Below, piece by piece: positions 1-11,306 of a stretch of DNA of 64,000 bases. Origin of the DNA: Symsagittifera roscoffensis (lineage: Eukaryota > Xenacoelomorpha > Acoela > Convolutidae). Where the stretch lies: positions 62,626,282 through 62,690,281 of the forward strand of contig NC_087066.1 in assembly GCF_963678635.1 (NCBI RefSeq). Direction: 5' to 3'. Below the pieces are notes generated by a model, which worked only from the letters and a program-made list of their open reading frames with translations, did not search any database and was not told the DNA's origin. The position numbers and the translations under genes were made by a program. Within the stretch, counting starts at the first letter, position 1, and each line of letters begins with the position of its first letter.

Positions 1-3000
1 GCTTAGCTATGAGAATCGATCCCTTGGCGCTGATCAGAGGAGTCACGGAGTTCGTGACAGTGATCTATGGACCAGCAGTCACCTTTGCGTTCCCTGACGT
101 TAAAGTGGAAGCATATAGGAGGTCGGTGTTGCACCTGAACCTCATATCGGCAGTGGACGGTAGTACACTGAACTGGTGTGAGCAGCACGCATTGCGAGAG
201 CTCATGAGTGAAGATCTGTTATTTGCGAAAATATCGGAGCCAGAGATGACAGTCATCAATTTTGACGATCACTTCTGTGACCGCATGGGAGAAGTAGAAA
301 GAGGGCACATCGAGGTGTTTCCAAAGTTTTGGAATCTGAGGCCCTATGACAAAACGAATGGTGAAATGACCAGAGTGCCTCGTCTCACAGCAGCGTATCA
401 CAAGGTGAGAGAAGAGACGAAGGACTGGGGCGATTACAAGAAGCTACCCGAAGCAATCCCTGAATTCCCTCTGATAAGAAGGATGTTGCTCGGAGCAGTC
501 TCCGTAGTACAAACTCCTAGGTTGAGAGCATTCGAAACCAATGAAAGGAGAGTAGGGAATTTCTCGGCGACGATGGATCCATACTTCGTGGGGAGAAATG
601 CCGCCGTGTTACAGTACACACGATTTGCGTACACGGATCAAGCGACGAGAAGGCGAATAAGCAACGCTGCTACTCCCAAGCCTGAAGGATTTGATGAGGA
701 ATGGAGGGGACTAGGCTTAGCTCCAATGAAGATGAGAGGCAGGACTGAATTGCCTGAAGCCTCAGTAATCCTGACCAGTGTGAGAAAAGAGATGAAAGTT
801 GCGGGAATATTGCAGACGAGAATTTTCCTAGCACCCTTCGGCTGCGAAGAAATCAAAGTGGTCCATGGAGAAGAGGAAGATAAGTCGTCCGGTACATTGC
901 TCATACCGAGATTCCAGGAAGAAGCCGACAAAGACGAACAAGGACCATCGAACTCGAATAGGGACAAGTCAGAAGGAGATGACGGACAGGGTGGAAACCG
1001 TCAGACTGAAGAACCCATGCAACAAGATCAAGCTGGTGGGGAGGACGACAGGGCATCGACAGGAGGAACATCCAGCCTGGATTTCAATATCTTCAGTGAT
1101 CTTGAGAATAATGCAGACACGTTGGAAATGACTGAGCCAGCGGATGAAGGCATCTCGACACTGGAACCTCCGTCAGCCTTTGAGGAAATGAAACGGAATT
1201 TGCCGGAGAGCAGCTCTCCTGGCAATACAAGAAATAACGATCAGAGAATCCTCATGGAATCACCTCGGAGGAGAAGAATAGAGGCCTCAGCCAGAGTACC
1301 TTTCTTGGGAACGCTACCCGAAGAAGAATGGGAAGTACATCACCGAGACCACGAGAGTAGGACGGGATGTAAGCTGGACAGAGTGGCGTTCATGGAAGAA
1401 GTCTGGACTGTGATTCAGAGCTATGGGACCCAGTCCATTCTCAAAACAGGTCTCAATCAACCCTTGATGAGAGAAGTACTTGACAAGCTTGATGAGTGTG
1501 AAGGGAGACTGAGTGAGTTATTGATCGACTCAGCCACTGATGAGAGTGAAGTGAATTCTCCCATCAAGATGACACCGCAGGACAATGAAGGAGAGGTGGT
1601 GTACCTGTCAAGGACCAGGAGAGGAACGATGCGATCGAAAATGGTGATTGATAAAATCAATGCGATGAAAATGAAGTTAGGCAGCAGAGTGATGCCAAGG
1701 AGGATTGGAAAGACGAAAGTGGATTCGGAAATATCGATGAAAGCTGGTAACTCAGCGAAAAGAAAACGAGTCGAGGAAGTCATGGATTTGGGGCAAGGTG
1801 ATTATCAATTGTCTGGCACAGATAGAATATTAACTGATATAGCGATGGTGCCACCCATTCTCATGGCGGGGATAAAGTCAACCGGTTATAAATCCAAAAG
1901 GAGTGACCGCACTCTGACTGGAGCAACTTTAGAAATGGAAATACTCAGTCAATGTGGAGAGAGTAAAATGAGGGACTTCAAACCATCTCCCATGAATCAT
2001 GGAAAAGGAAGTGTTGCAGGACAACTGACACCAGTGGAATACAACCGACTAACAGTGTCGGAGACAGTGTCGATAGATGAACCCACCGGTGGATACATGG
2101 AGATGTTGGAATACCGGAACTCGGCTAGAGGGTATGTAATGGCCCTGGAAGACGAAAAAGCCATGGAGGGTTATCTGGAAATGATGTTGCAAGGCACCAC
2201 CCTCAAGCAGAAGGCGTATGGAACTTTGGCGTCGTCTGACGTAGAGGCGGAGACGATCGAGCAGTTAGTGAGCCTTCCATGGAAAGCAGTAGTATTAAGG
2301 TATTTCGAAGAAGAAATGAGGACTACGCCAAGAATACATGCTCTCGTGGCAGTACCTTACGTAAGGACAGAATTACAACTCAGGCTCGCCTGGTGCATGA
2401 TGGGACTGACTCGCGAAGAATATGATTCAGAAGAAAGGAAGAGATCAAAGGAGGAAAAAGTTTTCCTTATGACGAATCTGAGGGATCTGATAGTCCAGGA
2501 GGGAGCAGCAGTAGCGTGTGCAAAGCGGAGAGACGCTCTCTGTTTCATTCGATTCCTGATAGAGCAGATTTCAGTACCTGCATTAAACACTTGTGTTAAA
2601 ATGTTAAGGGAAGGCGATGAGCGAACGAAAGCCATGTTCTTACTAGCAATGCTGGATATGCAGCAAAGTAAACCGATGAGGGTGAACATGAAAGAACCTG
2701 AAGAATTGGAACCCATGAAAAAGATAGACGAGATCAGGAGATTCTCAAACAAGGAGTTGAGGCTCACTAAAGAATCTATGGGAGCATTGCCGAAATCCAG
2801 TGAATACTGTGGACCGATCAAGAAGAAGTCATATAGCTATGTGTCCGGGATCATAGGGATAGCGTACAATCCTTTCCTGAGTGAAGACATACGTGATTGC
2901 TTCTTTGATTATGAGCAGGCGGTGTTACTAAGGTTCTGGACGTCCAGAATTGTAACGATCAAGAGCGTTAACAATCCACAGGCCAAATTGGGACTGGTCT

Positions 3001-4871
3001 TGGAAGAAGAGGTGACTGCACCTTCAGTACCAAAATCCGACAAGAGAGTGGAATTTGGGTTGGGATTCTCAGATGAATTACTGAGAACGAGCTTGATGGC
3101 AGTGTGGGAATTGATGAAGCCATCATGGTGTCCTAGTCCCAACGCTGACTCAATATTACGGGCGACACAAGACATACAGAGGGAACTGAATGCGGACTGT
3201 AACCTGCGTGACCTCAACATCATATATCATGTGATGATAACAGCCTCTAAGAGCAAAGGAGAAGATAAAGTGGAGTTGCCTGGCTGGGGACCAGAAGACT
3301 GGGTCAAACCTGGTAGCTGTCTGGCGGAAGTCTGTGGACTAGAGGGTCACGTTTGTGGAAGTCTAGACTGTGTGAGAACCCTGGAGAAACAACACAAGCA
3401 GTTGACAGTATTGTTTGGAAATGTAGTGATGAAAGCAAGAACGGAAACGGAACTGATAGCAGATTGCCATGGAGGAACCGATGTGAATCTAGTGACAGCA
3501 CTAGGATTCTACAGCATGTTTGGTTCTTTAGAGTCACTATTGAATCTAGAACAGAAACATGAGATGGTCACAGCCATCAGCGTAGAAGTATTCCCAGGAG
3601 TTCTGCAGACTGAGCAGAAGTATATAGGAAAATGGAGGGAAGCAATCGAAACAGAGATGAACATCAGACACAGCGAAACTTATTGTAGACCATCAGGAGC
3701 ACGATATTTGGTGGGTTCAACGTTGGCTCCAATGTGCAAGAGCAGATACCCTGTACATTTCGTGGCTGTGGACGTGAAGAGTACAAGAATGATTGTGGAT
3801 CAAGCTTTCTCAGTGCCAAAGTGCGTGAGATTGGCGAGAATGTCTGAAAAGTCTTACGAGTTACTATGTAAGATGTTCTCAGCAATTCCAGAGAGAACCA
3901 AAGAAGAGTTGGAGTCAATACTAGGAAAGAAGTTCATGGGATATGTGAGCGGGAACTTCAGTGACTTTGAAAAACAGAAACCGAGAGGATCAACTGTCAC
4001 AGATTACAATGCAGTAGATGAGAATGATGAAATCCACCGAGTGATGATGGAAGTGGAACCATTGCTGGAAGCTTCAGGAAAACGCAATTGGAGGAGCATC
4101 ATGTTGACACATGACGAGTTTCCTTGCCACTGCTTGCTGCAGACCTGGTGGTATCCCAAGCGTAGTAATTTGGTGTTGATCTGGGACTCTGGAGAGCTGC
4201 TCTCCATGGGTTTACCAGATTCATCACAGCCCATAACAATAGTGATAGTGGGAGTTATGATGGCGATACGATGGCTGGAAGCTCATGTGAGAGAAAATAA
4301 TAGACAGGAGGCACCGACGAGAGAACAATTGCAGAAATTAGATTGTCTAAAAGATTTAGATCTTTTTGAGACAATGTGCAAAGTTCTAAACATTCCGATG
4401 GAAGTGAAGAAAATATGGGCAAGAAAACGATTGATGCCATGGTTCAGAGCTAACATGACTGCATGGTTGTACGAGTATGCGAAAAAGCATATGTCGAAAC
4501 ATGGCAGAGTGTACAGTGAATATCAGCTGGACATTGGGGCAGGAGCTTTCAAGCGAGCTTTCGTGACCCATCGGAATGCAGTGACCACCGCTGTGAAAAG
4601 AATTTCCAGGACGAGCGAGCGTAGTGGAAATGAGAAGGCAGAGATGCTGAAAGAAGATTTGGAGAGAAACGTGACGTTGTGTCTCCACAACAGCTTCTGT
4701 AGAAACAGAGAATCAAACGTGGATCCCCTACCTTGCTGTAAACAGAGGGTGGAAGAGCAGAAGTGTTGGAGGACGGCTTCCAACAGCGTCAGGATAGTCA
4801 ATGACGTGCTACAAGACACGGAAACCGAGAGTGCGGAGTCAGTGTCACAGGAGGAGGAAATGGAGCATTGA
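1..4871 (+). CDS. Third ORF of a large Ty3/gypsy-type element (partial at left edge)
   Basis: An uninterrupted frame of 1620 residues runs from the ATG at 9; codons before it are open to the window edge, so the real start may lie outside. I do not recognise a named domain. Residues 1-300 look globular, 300-430 are an acidic Ser/Gly-rich linker, and a Cys/His cluster lies near residues 1100-1120. The last ~250 residues (about 1330-1580) match the minus-strand protein at 11909-12676, which lies downstream of a retroviral-type integrase. That places this frame in the accessory position after pol of a related element in the opposite orientation. Its base composition is clearly more GC-rich than the flanks, and the lack of stops over 4.8 kb argues for recent activity. 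A host gene captured by transposons is a less likely alternative. Confidence 0.6.
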   Translation, partial: LAMRIDPLALIRGVTEFVTVIYGPAVTFAFPDVKVEAYRRSVLHLNLISAVDGSTLNWCEQHALRELMSEDLLFAKISEPEMTVINFDDHFCDRMGEVERGHIEVFPKFWNLRPYDKTNGEMTRVPRLTAAYHKVREETKDWGDYKKLPEAIPEFPLIRRMLLGAVSVVQTPRLRAFETNERRVGNFSATMDPYFVGRNAAVLQYTRFAYTDQATRRRISNAATPKPEGFDEEWRGLGLAPMKMRGRTELPEASVILTSVRKEMKVAGILQTRIFLAPFGCEEIKVVHGEEEDKSSGTLLIPRFQEEADKDEQGPSNSNRDKSEGDDGQGGNRQTEEPMQQDQAGGEDDRASTGGTSSLDFNIFSDLENNADTLEMTEPADEGISTLEPPSAFEEMKRNLPESSSPGNTRNNDQRILMESPRRRRIEASARVPFLGTLPEEEWEVHHRDHESRTGCKLDRVAFMEEVWTVIQSYGTQSILKTGLNQPLMREVLDKLDECEGRLSELLIDSATDESEVNSPIKMTPQDNEGEVVYLSRTRRGTMRSKMVIDKINAMKMKLGSRVMPRRIGKTKVDSEISMKAGNSAKRKRVEEVMDLGQGDYQLSGTDRILTDIAMVPPILMAGIKSTGYKSKRSDRTLTGATLEMEILSQCGESKMRDFKPSPMNHGKGSVAGQLTPVEYNRLTVSETVSIDEPTGGYMEMLEYRNSARGYVMALEDEKAMEGYLEMMLQGTTLKQKAYGTLASSDVEAETIEQLVSLPWKAVVLRYFEEEMRTTPRIHALVAVPYVRTELQLRLAWCMMGLTREEYDSEERKRSKEEKVFLMTNLRDLIVQEGAAVACAKRRDALCFIRFLIEQISVPALNTCVKMLREGDERTKAMFLLAMLDMQQSKPMRVNMKEPEELEPMKKIDEIRRFSNKELRLTKESMGALPKSSEYCGPIKKKSYSYVSGIIGIAYNPFLSEDIRDCFFDYEQAVLLRFWTSRIVTIKSVNNPQAKLGLVLEEEVTAPSVPKSDKRVEFGLGFSDELLRTSLMAVWELMKPSWCPSPNADSILRATQDIQRELNADCNLRDLNIIYHVMITASKSKGEDKVELPGWGPEDWVKPGSCLAEVCGLEGHVCGSLDCVRTLEKQHKQLTVLFGNVVMKARTETELIADCHGGTDVNLVTALGFYSMFGSLESLLNLEQKHEMVTAISVEVFPGVLQTEQKYIGKWREAIETEMNIRHSETYCRPSGARYLVGSTLAPMCKSRYPVHFVAVDVKSTRMIVDQAFSVPKCVRLARMSEKSYELLCKMFSAIPERTKEELESILGKKFMGYVSGNFSDFEKQKPRGSTVTDYNAVDENDEIHRVMMEVEPLLEASGKRNWRSIMLTHDEFPCHCLLQTWWYPKRSNLVLIWDSGELLSMGLPDSSQPITIVIVGVMMAIRWLEAHVRENNRQEAPTREQLQKLDCLKDLDLFETMCKVLNIPMEVKKIWARKRLMPWFRANMTAWLYEYAKKHMSKHGRVYSEYQLDIGAGAFKRAFVTHRNAVTTAVKRISRTSERSGNEKAEMLKEDLERNVTLCLHNSFCRNRESNVDPLPCCKQRVEEQKCWRTASNSVRIVNDVLQDTETESAESVSQEEEMEH

Positions 4872-4947
4872 CGAATGGTCGAGAAAACAAGAGGCAGCAA
4901 GAAAGAAAATTAGAAGAATTTAGAAGTTTTAGAACTTCTAAACGACG

Positions 4948-4969
4948 AAAAAAGAAGAGAACAAAGGGA
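4948..4969 (+). other. Candidate polypurine tract
   Basis: A 22-base run of A and G with a single C lies 76 bases after the stop of the long frame and is followed by TGATG. Ty3/gypsy elements have a plus-strand primer tract immediately before the 3' LTR, so position and composition fit. No second LTR copy is in the window to confirm the boundary. Confidence 0.35.
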
Positions 4970-6700
4970 TGATGAAGAAAAGTTAAAACTCAGAATTGTT
5001 TTATGTGTGTGAAAAACTCAAGTGAGAAACCAAGCAACCAAGTTGTAATTGAAAACTGAAACATTTAGTTGAGTTTTGAAATTGTTGCATTTATAAATTT
5101 GCATTTTGGTTTTAGTTGAAGTGGCTTTAGAGACACTCCCTTATTATTTATTTAGAAAGGCTTGAGGGAAGAGTATATTTAAATATTCCAGCCTGCATGA
5201 TTGTTTTTAATCACTTAGGAAGGCTGATCACTTTGTGGTGACATGAAAAACTTGAGTAGCTTCTTGAGGAGGGAGGTTGTTGCATTGTTCCTTCTAACCA
5301 CAAAGTTTCTTAGTTTTAATATTCAGGGCAATAAACAAGCAAGATTTCCGAAGGGAAGGAGCATAGTAGGATAATTTTAGCTTGTTGGTTGGCAGGACTG
5401 TCCTGCAAGCCAACACCTTTTAAATCTAGGAGAAAAAGTTTCAATCGGGACATTGACACTGGAAGTCAGAAAATATGTTTTATCCTAAGTCATATCCTCA
5501 ATGTGCAGATTAATGAAAGAATTTGAAGGCTATAGTGATGTAGTATGATGCCATTTATATTCTGCAGTGAGTCGATGTGACGTAGGTAAAAGTAATTTCG
5601 TGCATTTTGTAAATTCTGTTCGATGACACTGTAACCATTTAGAACATTGCGCGATTCAATGAGGACATTGACCGGACTGTCCGAGGAGTATGTGACATTC
5701 GACCAGAATGGCCAAAATGCAATTTATGCAGGATTCGAATTTTGAGCAGTAAGCCTTCCGAGTTGATGATTTCGAAGGATTAGCGACGTTATTGGAACGT
5801 TTAGCCAAACGGTGAGGGCTAGAATATTCTAGTATTTTAAATTTTCAAAAATTCGAATGATGACGTCACATTTCTGAGAAATGCTGAAACGGCCATTTTA
5901 ACAAAAAGCGAGTGAAAAACAGAACAACTTTATCTGTGATTGCGAACAGAACGAAAATCGAGATTAAAGAAAAACGACAACGAACTACAATAGCAGAGAA
6001 CGTTCCAAGTTGCAACTATTGTGCTGCTACAATAGTTGCAAGGCCGTTGCCAACAACGGTGAAGGGTGAGAACCAGCCTTCCGGATTGGTGTGAAATTGA
6101 ACTTGAGGAGCTTGATTCACTGGATTCAAGAATCCGGAAGGGTTTCGGGACTGGAACTTTTAGCCTTTTATATAAACTTTTAGCTTCTTGTCATGTCCTG
6201 AATTGAATTTAATTAACAACTGGATTCATTTTGATAAGGATGAGAAGCTAGGAGTTGGGGGAAAGGGTTGATCCATCTTCGATGGAGATGATGATTTTTA
6301 TCTACTGAACAAAAACAATAGTAATATGATAAGTAGTAGCCCTGTTTTTAGGAGTGACCTCGTGGTCTGGGGATACAGAGACCCAGCCATGAGCTCACTA
6401 TTTTTGCATGTAATTCAGTTAATTTGAGCGTTCTGGTCGAAGCCGGAGAGCAGTAACGTTTTTGTCGACCCGATGTAAGAAAGACCACCGAAAAGTACTG
6501 GCTTGGTAGAGACGGTGAAAAACATGCAAAGCTCTGTTTAGACGCTAGCCAGTCGTCTTAAGACTTAGTTTTGTTATCCGTCGATATGTATCTTCCGGGC
6601 GAATGTTACACAAACCCATAACATTTTTCTATAGAAGCAGGACGTGGGCATTTCAGCAGAGAATATTTTCAAAATCGGGTTTCTGGATTGGAAACTAAAC
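4970..6700 (+). repeat. Probable 3' LTR and flank of the left-edge element (boundaries uncertain)
   Basis: This non-coding stretch has a TATA-like box (about 5174-5185) and, 150 bases on, an AATAAA polyadenylation signal (5330-5335), the order expected for U3 and R of an LTR. It follows a polypurine tract and contains no supported gene; a 60-codon frame at 5912-6094 has no recognisable features. The downstream end is not identifiable because the partner LTR lies outside the window. Confidence 0.35.
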
Positions 6701-7214
6701 CTAAGAATTAGAATGTCTTCTGCCTAAGCGGCTTTTTCCAAAAAAAAACTAAGCTTTAGAGATACGGCCCTCGAAAAGTTTTTAAAAATTAACATTTTAT
6801 TAGCAAATTGAAATAAGTCCAAAAAGGTGAAAGTCAAATTCATGTTACTTTTCCAAAATTTAAATTATCATAGTAATATAAATTAAATAAATTTTTTTAA
6901 AGAGTAAATTTCAAACGTTTTCGCAACTATGTGCATCGTCAGGATATTTACAATAAACTAATCTATATGACGAAAGAACATCAATTTACAAATGTTATTT
7001 ACAATAAATCACATAATATTTGGTTCTAAACCATCATGATAAAAAATTAGCCAATCACAGTTGACCTCTAAATTACTATTAAGATTAAAATACTTTTAAC
7101 CTCTAAAATTAATTAAACATTTTAAAATTAATTTGTCTGGAAGTTCTGAGTCATAATTTCAATTTAGACAAGTACGTTTAAAATAAAAAACCAAAAATAT
7201 TTTTGGTTACATAT
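6701..7214. other. AT-rich intergenic stretch
   Basis: No open frame, RNA gene or clear repeat is visible here. It separates the candidate LTR from the foldback MITE. Confidence 0.5.
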
Positions 7215-7415
7215 CAGTATTTGGACAACCGCGTATTCAGACTGGCCAGTATTTAGACAAAAACTGTTTCAACCAATCAGAATCGAGAAAAAGAAGAAAT
7301 TAATAAATAATTATTATTTATTTTGGATTATTTACGTATTTTCTCGATTCTGATTGGTTCATAGAGTATTTGTCTAAATACTGACGAGTATGAATACGCG
7401 GCTGTCTAAATGCTG
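7215..7415. mobile_element. Foldback MITE with ~80-bp inverted arms
   Basis: The left arm starts CAGTATTTGGACA and the right arm ends TGTCTAAATGCTG. The arms share CCGCGTATTCA, CAGTATTTAGACAAA and ACCAATCAGAATCGAGAAAA in inverted order, around a short AT-rich centre (about 7297-7335). There is no coding capacity. A clean target duplication is not visible. It sits just beyond the 3' end of the Penelope-like fragment. Confidence 0.75.
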
Positions 7416-7659
7416 CCTGCACTCCATATTTTGGGACTAAATTTTCATTGTTAACTCCCTGCTTCTAAACTCATCGCGCGTGTTCAAGCCCGGTTTCTCT
7501 TTCCTGATATGTATTGCCTCTAGTGTTAGCAATTTGTTTGGTTGTATGAACTATCTATAATTTCCCAACTAAGATCTGCGCTATTTCCCTCAAATTGGCT
7601 TTGCTGAAGGTGGAGGCCTACTGGTGAGTCTGCTTTCTTATGTTCTTCAATTCTAGTGG

Positions 7660-7956
7660 TCAAATGTGAAAGACATAGGTGAAAGTGCATCCACTACATG
7701 ACAGTTTATAAACCACTCTTGAGTTGAGGTCATTAGAAAATGCTTGATTCAGTGATGGTAAACATGGTTCTAGTTTTCTTGTGGTGAAAAACAATTGAAC
7801 GTTAGTTAATTTTCGTAACCTGTAAGCAAAACATTGGCTCTGGTTACCTCTATATTGCACCATCAGCATTGGGGGCTTCACATCCTTTGGTGATTGAACT
7901 GACAAACACCTCTCACTATCCAGGCGCTTGCCTTTACCCTCGATGATCTTGCACAA
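7660..7956 (-). pseudogene. Penelope-like element, linker and GIY-YIG start
   Basis: This 98-residue minus-strand frame contains the post-RT linker (PPMLMVQYRGNQ) and ends with the start of a GIY-YIG fold (RVVYKLSCSGC followed by TYV). The remaining nuclease helices appear in another frame down to about 7440, including a residual GLNTRDEF-like end. It is inactivated by frameshift. Confidence 0.6.
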
Positions 7957-8127
7957 GGCGTCTGAGGCTACCTTTGCGGATTAATTTTCAGGGCACTGAT
8001 TTGTCAGCCATTGCGCCCTATCAGTTTCCATAGCCTTATCAAATTGCTCCCAGCTAAATGTACTCCTAAAATTCCTGTGTACAGTGCCTTGGATAACACT
8101 ACGCTTATACTGACTTGGGGCGCAGCT

Positions 8128-8364
8128 TCAATAGTTCAGTATAGTCCCTGTATCTGTTAGTTTTTCATACCAACTGCAAGTTACACGCCTACTCTGCGAT
8201 ATATTTTTGTTCAAATCCAGGAACGGCAAATTCTCTTCCGAATTAGTTTTCTCTAGAGTGAACTGCAAATTTGGATGAAGAGAATTGGCGACATCGAGAA
8301 GACAACTCGGCTCCCCTCTGACTGATCTAAGAATGTCATCCACATACCTGAGGAACAATTTCAC
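8128..8364 (-). pseudogene. Penelope-like RT catalytic YVDD fragment
   Basis: A 78-residue minus-strand frame opens with FLRYVDDILR, the RT metal-binding YxDD box, followed by the conserved SLHPNLQFTLE and FLDLN strands typical of Penelope-like RTs. It ends at an in-frame stop; the thumb and GIY-YIG parts continue in other frames at 7956-7660. Confidence 0.7.
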
Positions 8365-8713
8365 CTGGGGAGTATCCTTCTCCTTGTTCTTAGCTCGGCA
8401 GCAGCTTTCACAGTACCATCTCTGTTATTGATGCGTATACGTCATCGGATATTTTTCCGCATTTTAGATTATAACAGTTTCGGCAACTCTCACATTCAAC
8501 CCCCTTTGATCTATATGTGACTTTCCTGCTGCAACATGGGCACAAGCCATTTTTGTCATTAATTTGCTGTACCTCCGTTCCCACCGGTATTTCTTGTCTT
8601 AGAGCAAACTCGTACTCTTTCAGTCATAAGTTTGCTAGAATTACCGCGACGGACGCGCCCATTGCTAAACCATCAACTTGTACATACCATGAATCATTAC
8701 ACTTGAAAAATAC

Positions 8714-9164
8714 TTAGCTGACTGCCATATTCAAAAGCCTTTTCATGGTTGCTCTTTGAATTTCAGGAGGAGATTCCTGGCTGTACAGCTTCTGTAAAGC
8801 AATTTCAATTGCCTCCTTCAGGGGAACGTTGGTGTACAAACCTTTCACATCAAGAGATTTTATGGTTTCATCCGGACCCAGAGCAATGTTTTCAATTGTT
8901 TCTCTAGCCTCTTTATTATTGGTTTCTATATTTGCTCCATCGATGTTGTCAAAAAACTGGAAGTGATAGCACTGGTCGTAGGGGTGTCTCATCCTTGTGT
9001 ACCTTAGCTAAACCGTACAAACGGGCGGGTTGCCCCCCTGTTGATCTCATCTTAGAATATAACTGATTACTTATCTCGTCTCTTTTGTTCATGGCTAGTA
9101 ATTCTTTGTTAAGTTCCTTCTCAATTTTCAGTATAACCTCATCAGTGGTTGCATCTTTTTTCAC
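8714..9164 (-). pseudogene. Penelope-like RT, N-terminal palm fragments
   Basis: Two overlapping minus-strand pieces (9164-8949 and 8992-8714) carry the LYGLAKVHK and PLRPVLS motifs, then the SLDVKGLYTNVPL block that contains the first catalytic Asp region of the RT palm. A frameshift near 8960 separates them. They are parts of one ancestral frame of the element at 7430-9590. Confidence 0.7.
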
Positions 9165-9774
9165 AAACTGAGCAGATTACAACAAGGATTCCAGCTTTGA
9201 TTCATACGTTTGTTTCCTCAATATGCAAAAACCAACCCCCTAATCAAAAGGCACAGCCAGCAACCCATTATCTTTGAGATGTTTCCTCGTTTTTTCAACG
9301 GCTTTGTCTCTTGGGGTTTGCCTTACGTTTTTTGCATATGCCTTTCACCAGTGTTTTTTTGATTTTTCAATTGTGAGAGGAAAATGTCGATATCCGCCAA
9401 AAAGTGTGTTTCGTTAAATTTGTCTCTAATGGGATGCTTCGGGCCCATTGATAGCACTTCATATACCCATTCAGGCAGTTCAATGTTATCAAGTACCTTA
9501 ACTGATCGCTCATTTCTCCCCCAAGAGGTTTATTTTGTCTCTCGGACAGTTTTTCTAGGAAATATAATTCTAGGAAATTTAGTATAAATTCATTAGGAAA
9601 AAAATCAGATAAAACTCAAATAAAGTTGAAATGTTTCCATGACAGCTTACCATAGGTTGTCACAGTGTATTCTTAGAGATAAATAGTAAATAGAGATAAA
9701 CAATAATTTTTAAACCTTACTTTTTTTCTGTCAGTTAGTACGTCATCTGAGGATAAATTTTGTTCATTTTTGTT

Positions 9775-10535
9775 CCATATTGTTATTGATCTTTTGAAAA
9801 ACGTTATTCATGAAAACTTGCCGATGTTTCTATTTAGCGTTAGGATGGCCCTTTCCAACCTGTGCGCGGACCATAGCGTGACGGAAGCGCCTATTTTATT
9901 TTACGCTAGTTATATGTGCAACAGTGCCTACTTAAGTCACATATGAGGTTAAAGAAAAATAGGTCCTATTACCATTGGCTCAAGAGTCAGGGACACACTA
10001 TCTCTTGTGTTCTTCCACCTCAAGCGGTCCATATTGTTAGTGATCTTTTGAAAAACGTTATTCATGAAAACTTGCCGATGTTTCTATTTAGCGTTAGGAT
10101 GGCCCTTTCCAACCTGTGCGCGGACCATAGCGTGACGGAAGCGCCTATTTTATTTTACGCTAGTTATATGTGCAACAGTGCCTACTTAAGTCACATATGA
10201 GGTTAAAGAAAAATAGGTCCTATTACCATTGGCTCAAGAGTCAGGGACACACTATCTCTTGTGTTCTTCCACCTCAAGCGGTCCATATTGTTAGTGATCT
10301 TTTGAAAAACGTTATTCATGAAAACTTGCCGATGTTTCTATTTAGCGTTAGGATGGCCCTTTCCAACCTGTGCGCGGACCATAGCGTGACGGAAGCGCCT
10401 ATTTTATTTTACACTAGTTATATGTGCAACAGTGCCTACTTAAGTCTCATATGAGGTTAAAGAAAAATAGGTCCTATTACCATTGGCTCAAGAGTCAGGG
10501 ACACTATCTCTTGTGATCTTCCACCTCAAGCGGTC
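9775..10535. repeat. 254-bp tandem repeat, three copies, spanning an LTR/flank junction
   Basis: The phrase CCATATTGTTA starts at 9775, 10029 and 10283, exactly 254 bases apart. Each unit holds about 134 bp of flanking DNA followed by the first ~120 bp of the LTR that begins at 10425, and only the last unit continues into the full LTR. The copies are nearly identical, so the duplication is recent. Confidence 0.9.
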
Positions 10536-11306
10536 GGAGCCAATTCAGTTCACTTGCGACATGAGACTCAAACCTTTGTTACAGCTTAAAGGCCACAACC
10601 AAAATTCCCTTCACTCTAGAAAATAAGAACGTCCCCATAATTGGGTCTCAAAATACCCAATACACGCGAACACCGTTAAAAACAGGGTCGGAACATAACG
10701 TATAGTTACTTTTTATTAGACAGTGGACCTTTGATTCATTTCAGATGGATCAACCTAAAACTCTCCCCACCTCAACATAACAATATAAGACACACTCAAG
10801 AAATTTAAATTGGGTAATCACATACCGGCACACTCTCTAGAATTGAGTAACTAAAAAAATAAGTAACTCGAGAATAAATGGCGTAATCAAGTCTAACTCG
10901 AGGAGTTTTAAATGAATAAGTTTTGATTCGAGAAGTAAGTTTTTGGGGCTGGACCATTGGGCAACTTCAGTTGTCCACCTTTCCACCGAAAGTTCACTCT
11001 GGTCCAAGTTTTATTTGTTTTCTTCTCTACTTGCGATCACTCTGCCCTCTGTTAAGAATGAGACAGCTCTACTCTCGTACAATCTTATGTCTGGAAATTG
11101 CCAATGGCTATTTCCCGCTGTTTTTCAACTGCTTTCCCGAGATTGTAGTTCGGTTCTTCTGGTCTTATTTTTCTGATATTTTCAATTGTCGCAAGAAACT
11201 TGAGCATGACATGCTCAATTCAAATTTTTGAAAGTTTCTTTTCACCCTAAAATCATGTCTTTTGCGTTGCTCAAGGTCAAACTTCCAAATATGACCGACT
11301 GGCACA
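10425..11306 (-). repeat. 3' LTR of the minus-strand Ty3/gypsy element
   Basis: This 882-bp block matches 21781-22669 throughout with scattered substitutions. On the plus strand it starts TGCAACAGT and ends TGGCACA, so on the element strand it reads TGTGCCA to ...TGTTGCA. The divergence from its partner indicates an old insertion. Frames inside it (for example 10923-11231) are not genes. Confidence 0.88.

Larger units (their letters stand above)
7430..9590 (-). pseudogene. Decayed Penelope-like element: RT with GIY-YIG endonuclease
   Basis: Reading the minus strand, fragments in shifting frames follow the order of a Penelope-like protein. The N-terminal part is at 9590-9170. RT finger/palm motifs follow (9164-8714: LYGLAKVHKD, then SLDVKGLYTNVPLKEAI). 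An inserted Cys-rich finger lies at about 8400-8560. The catalytic YVDD box is at about 8345 (FLRYVDDI) with its following conserved block to 8128. The GIY-YIG start is at 7720-7660 (YKLSCSGCT). Several stops and frameshifts interrupt it, so it is inactive. Penelope-like elements reverse-transcribe and insert with their GIY-YIG nuclease; the order here fits that family rather than a LINE. Confidence 0.75.

Noticed and set aside
865-1131. 88-codon plus-strand frame inside the 1620-residue gene, and many minus-strand frames there
   Set aside because: Shadows of the long gene; no independent support.
9916-10454. Two nearly identical 94-codon frames
   Set aside because: They fall inside the 254-bp tandem repeat and include LTR sequence; no protein features.
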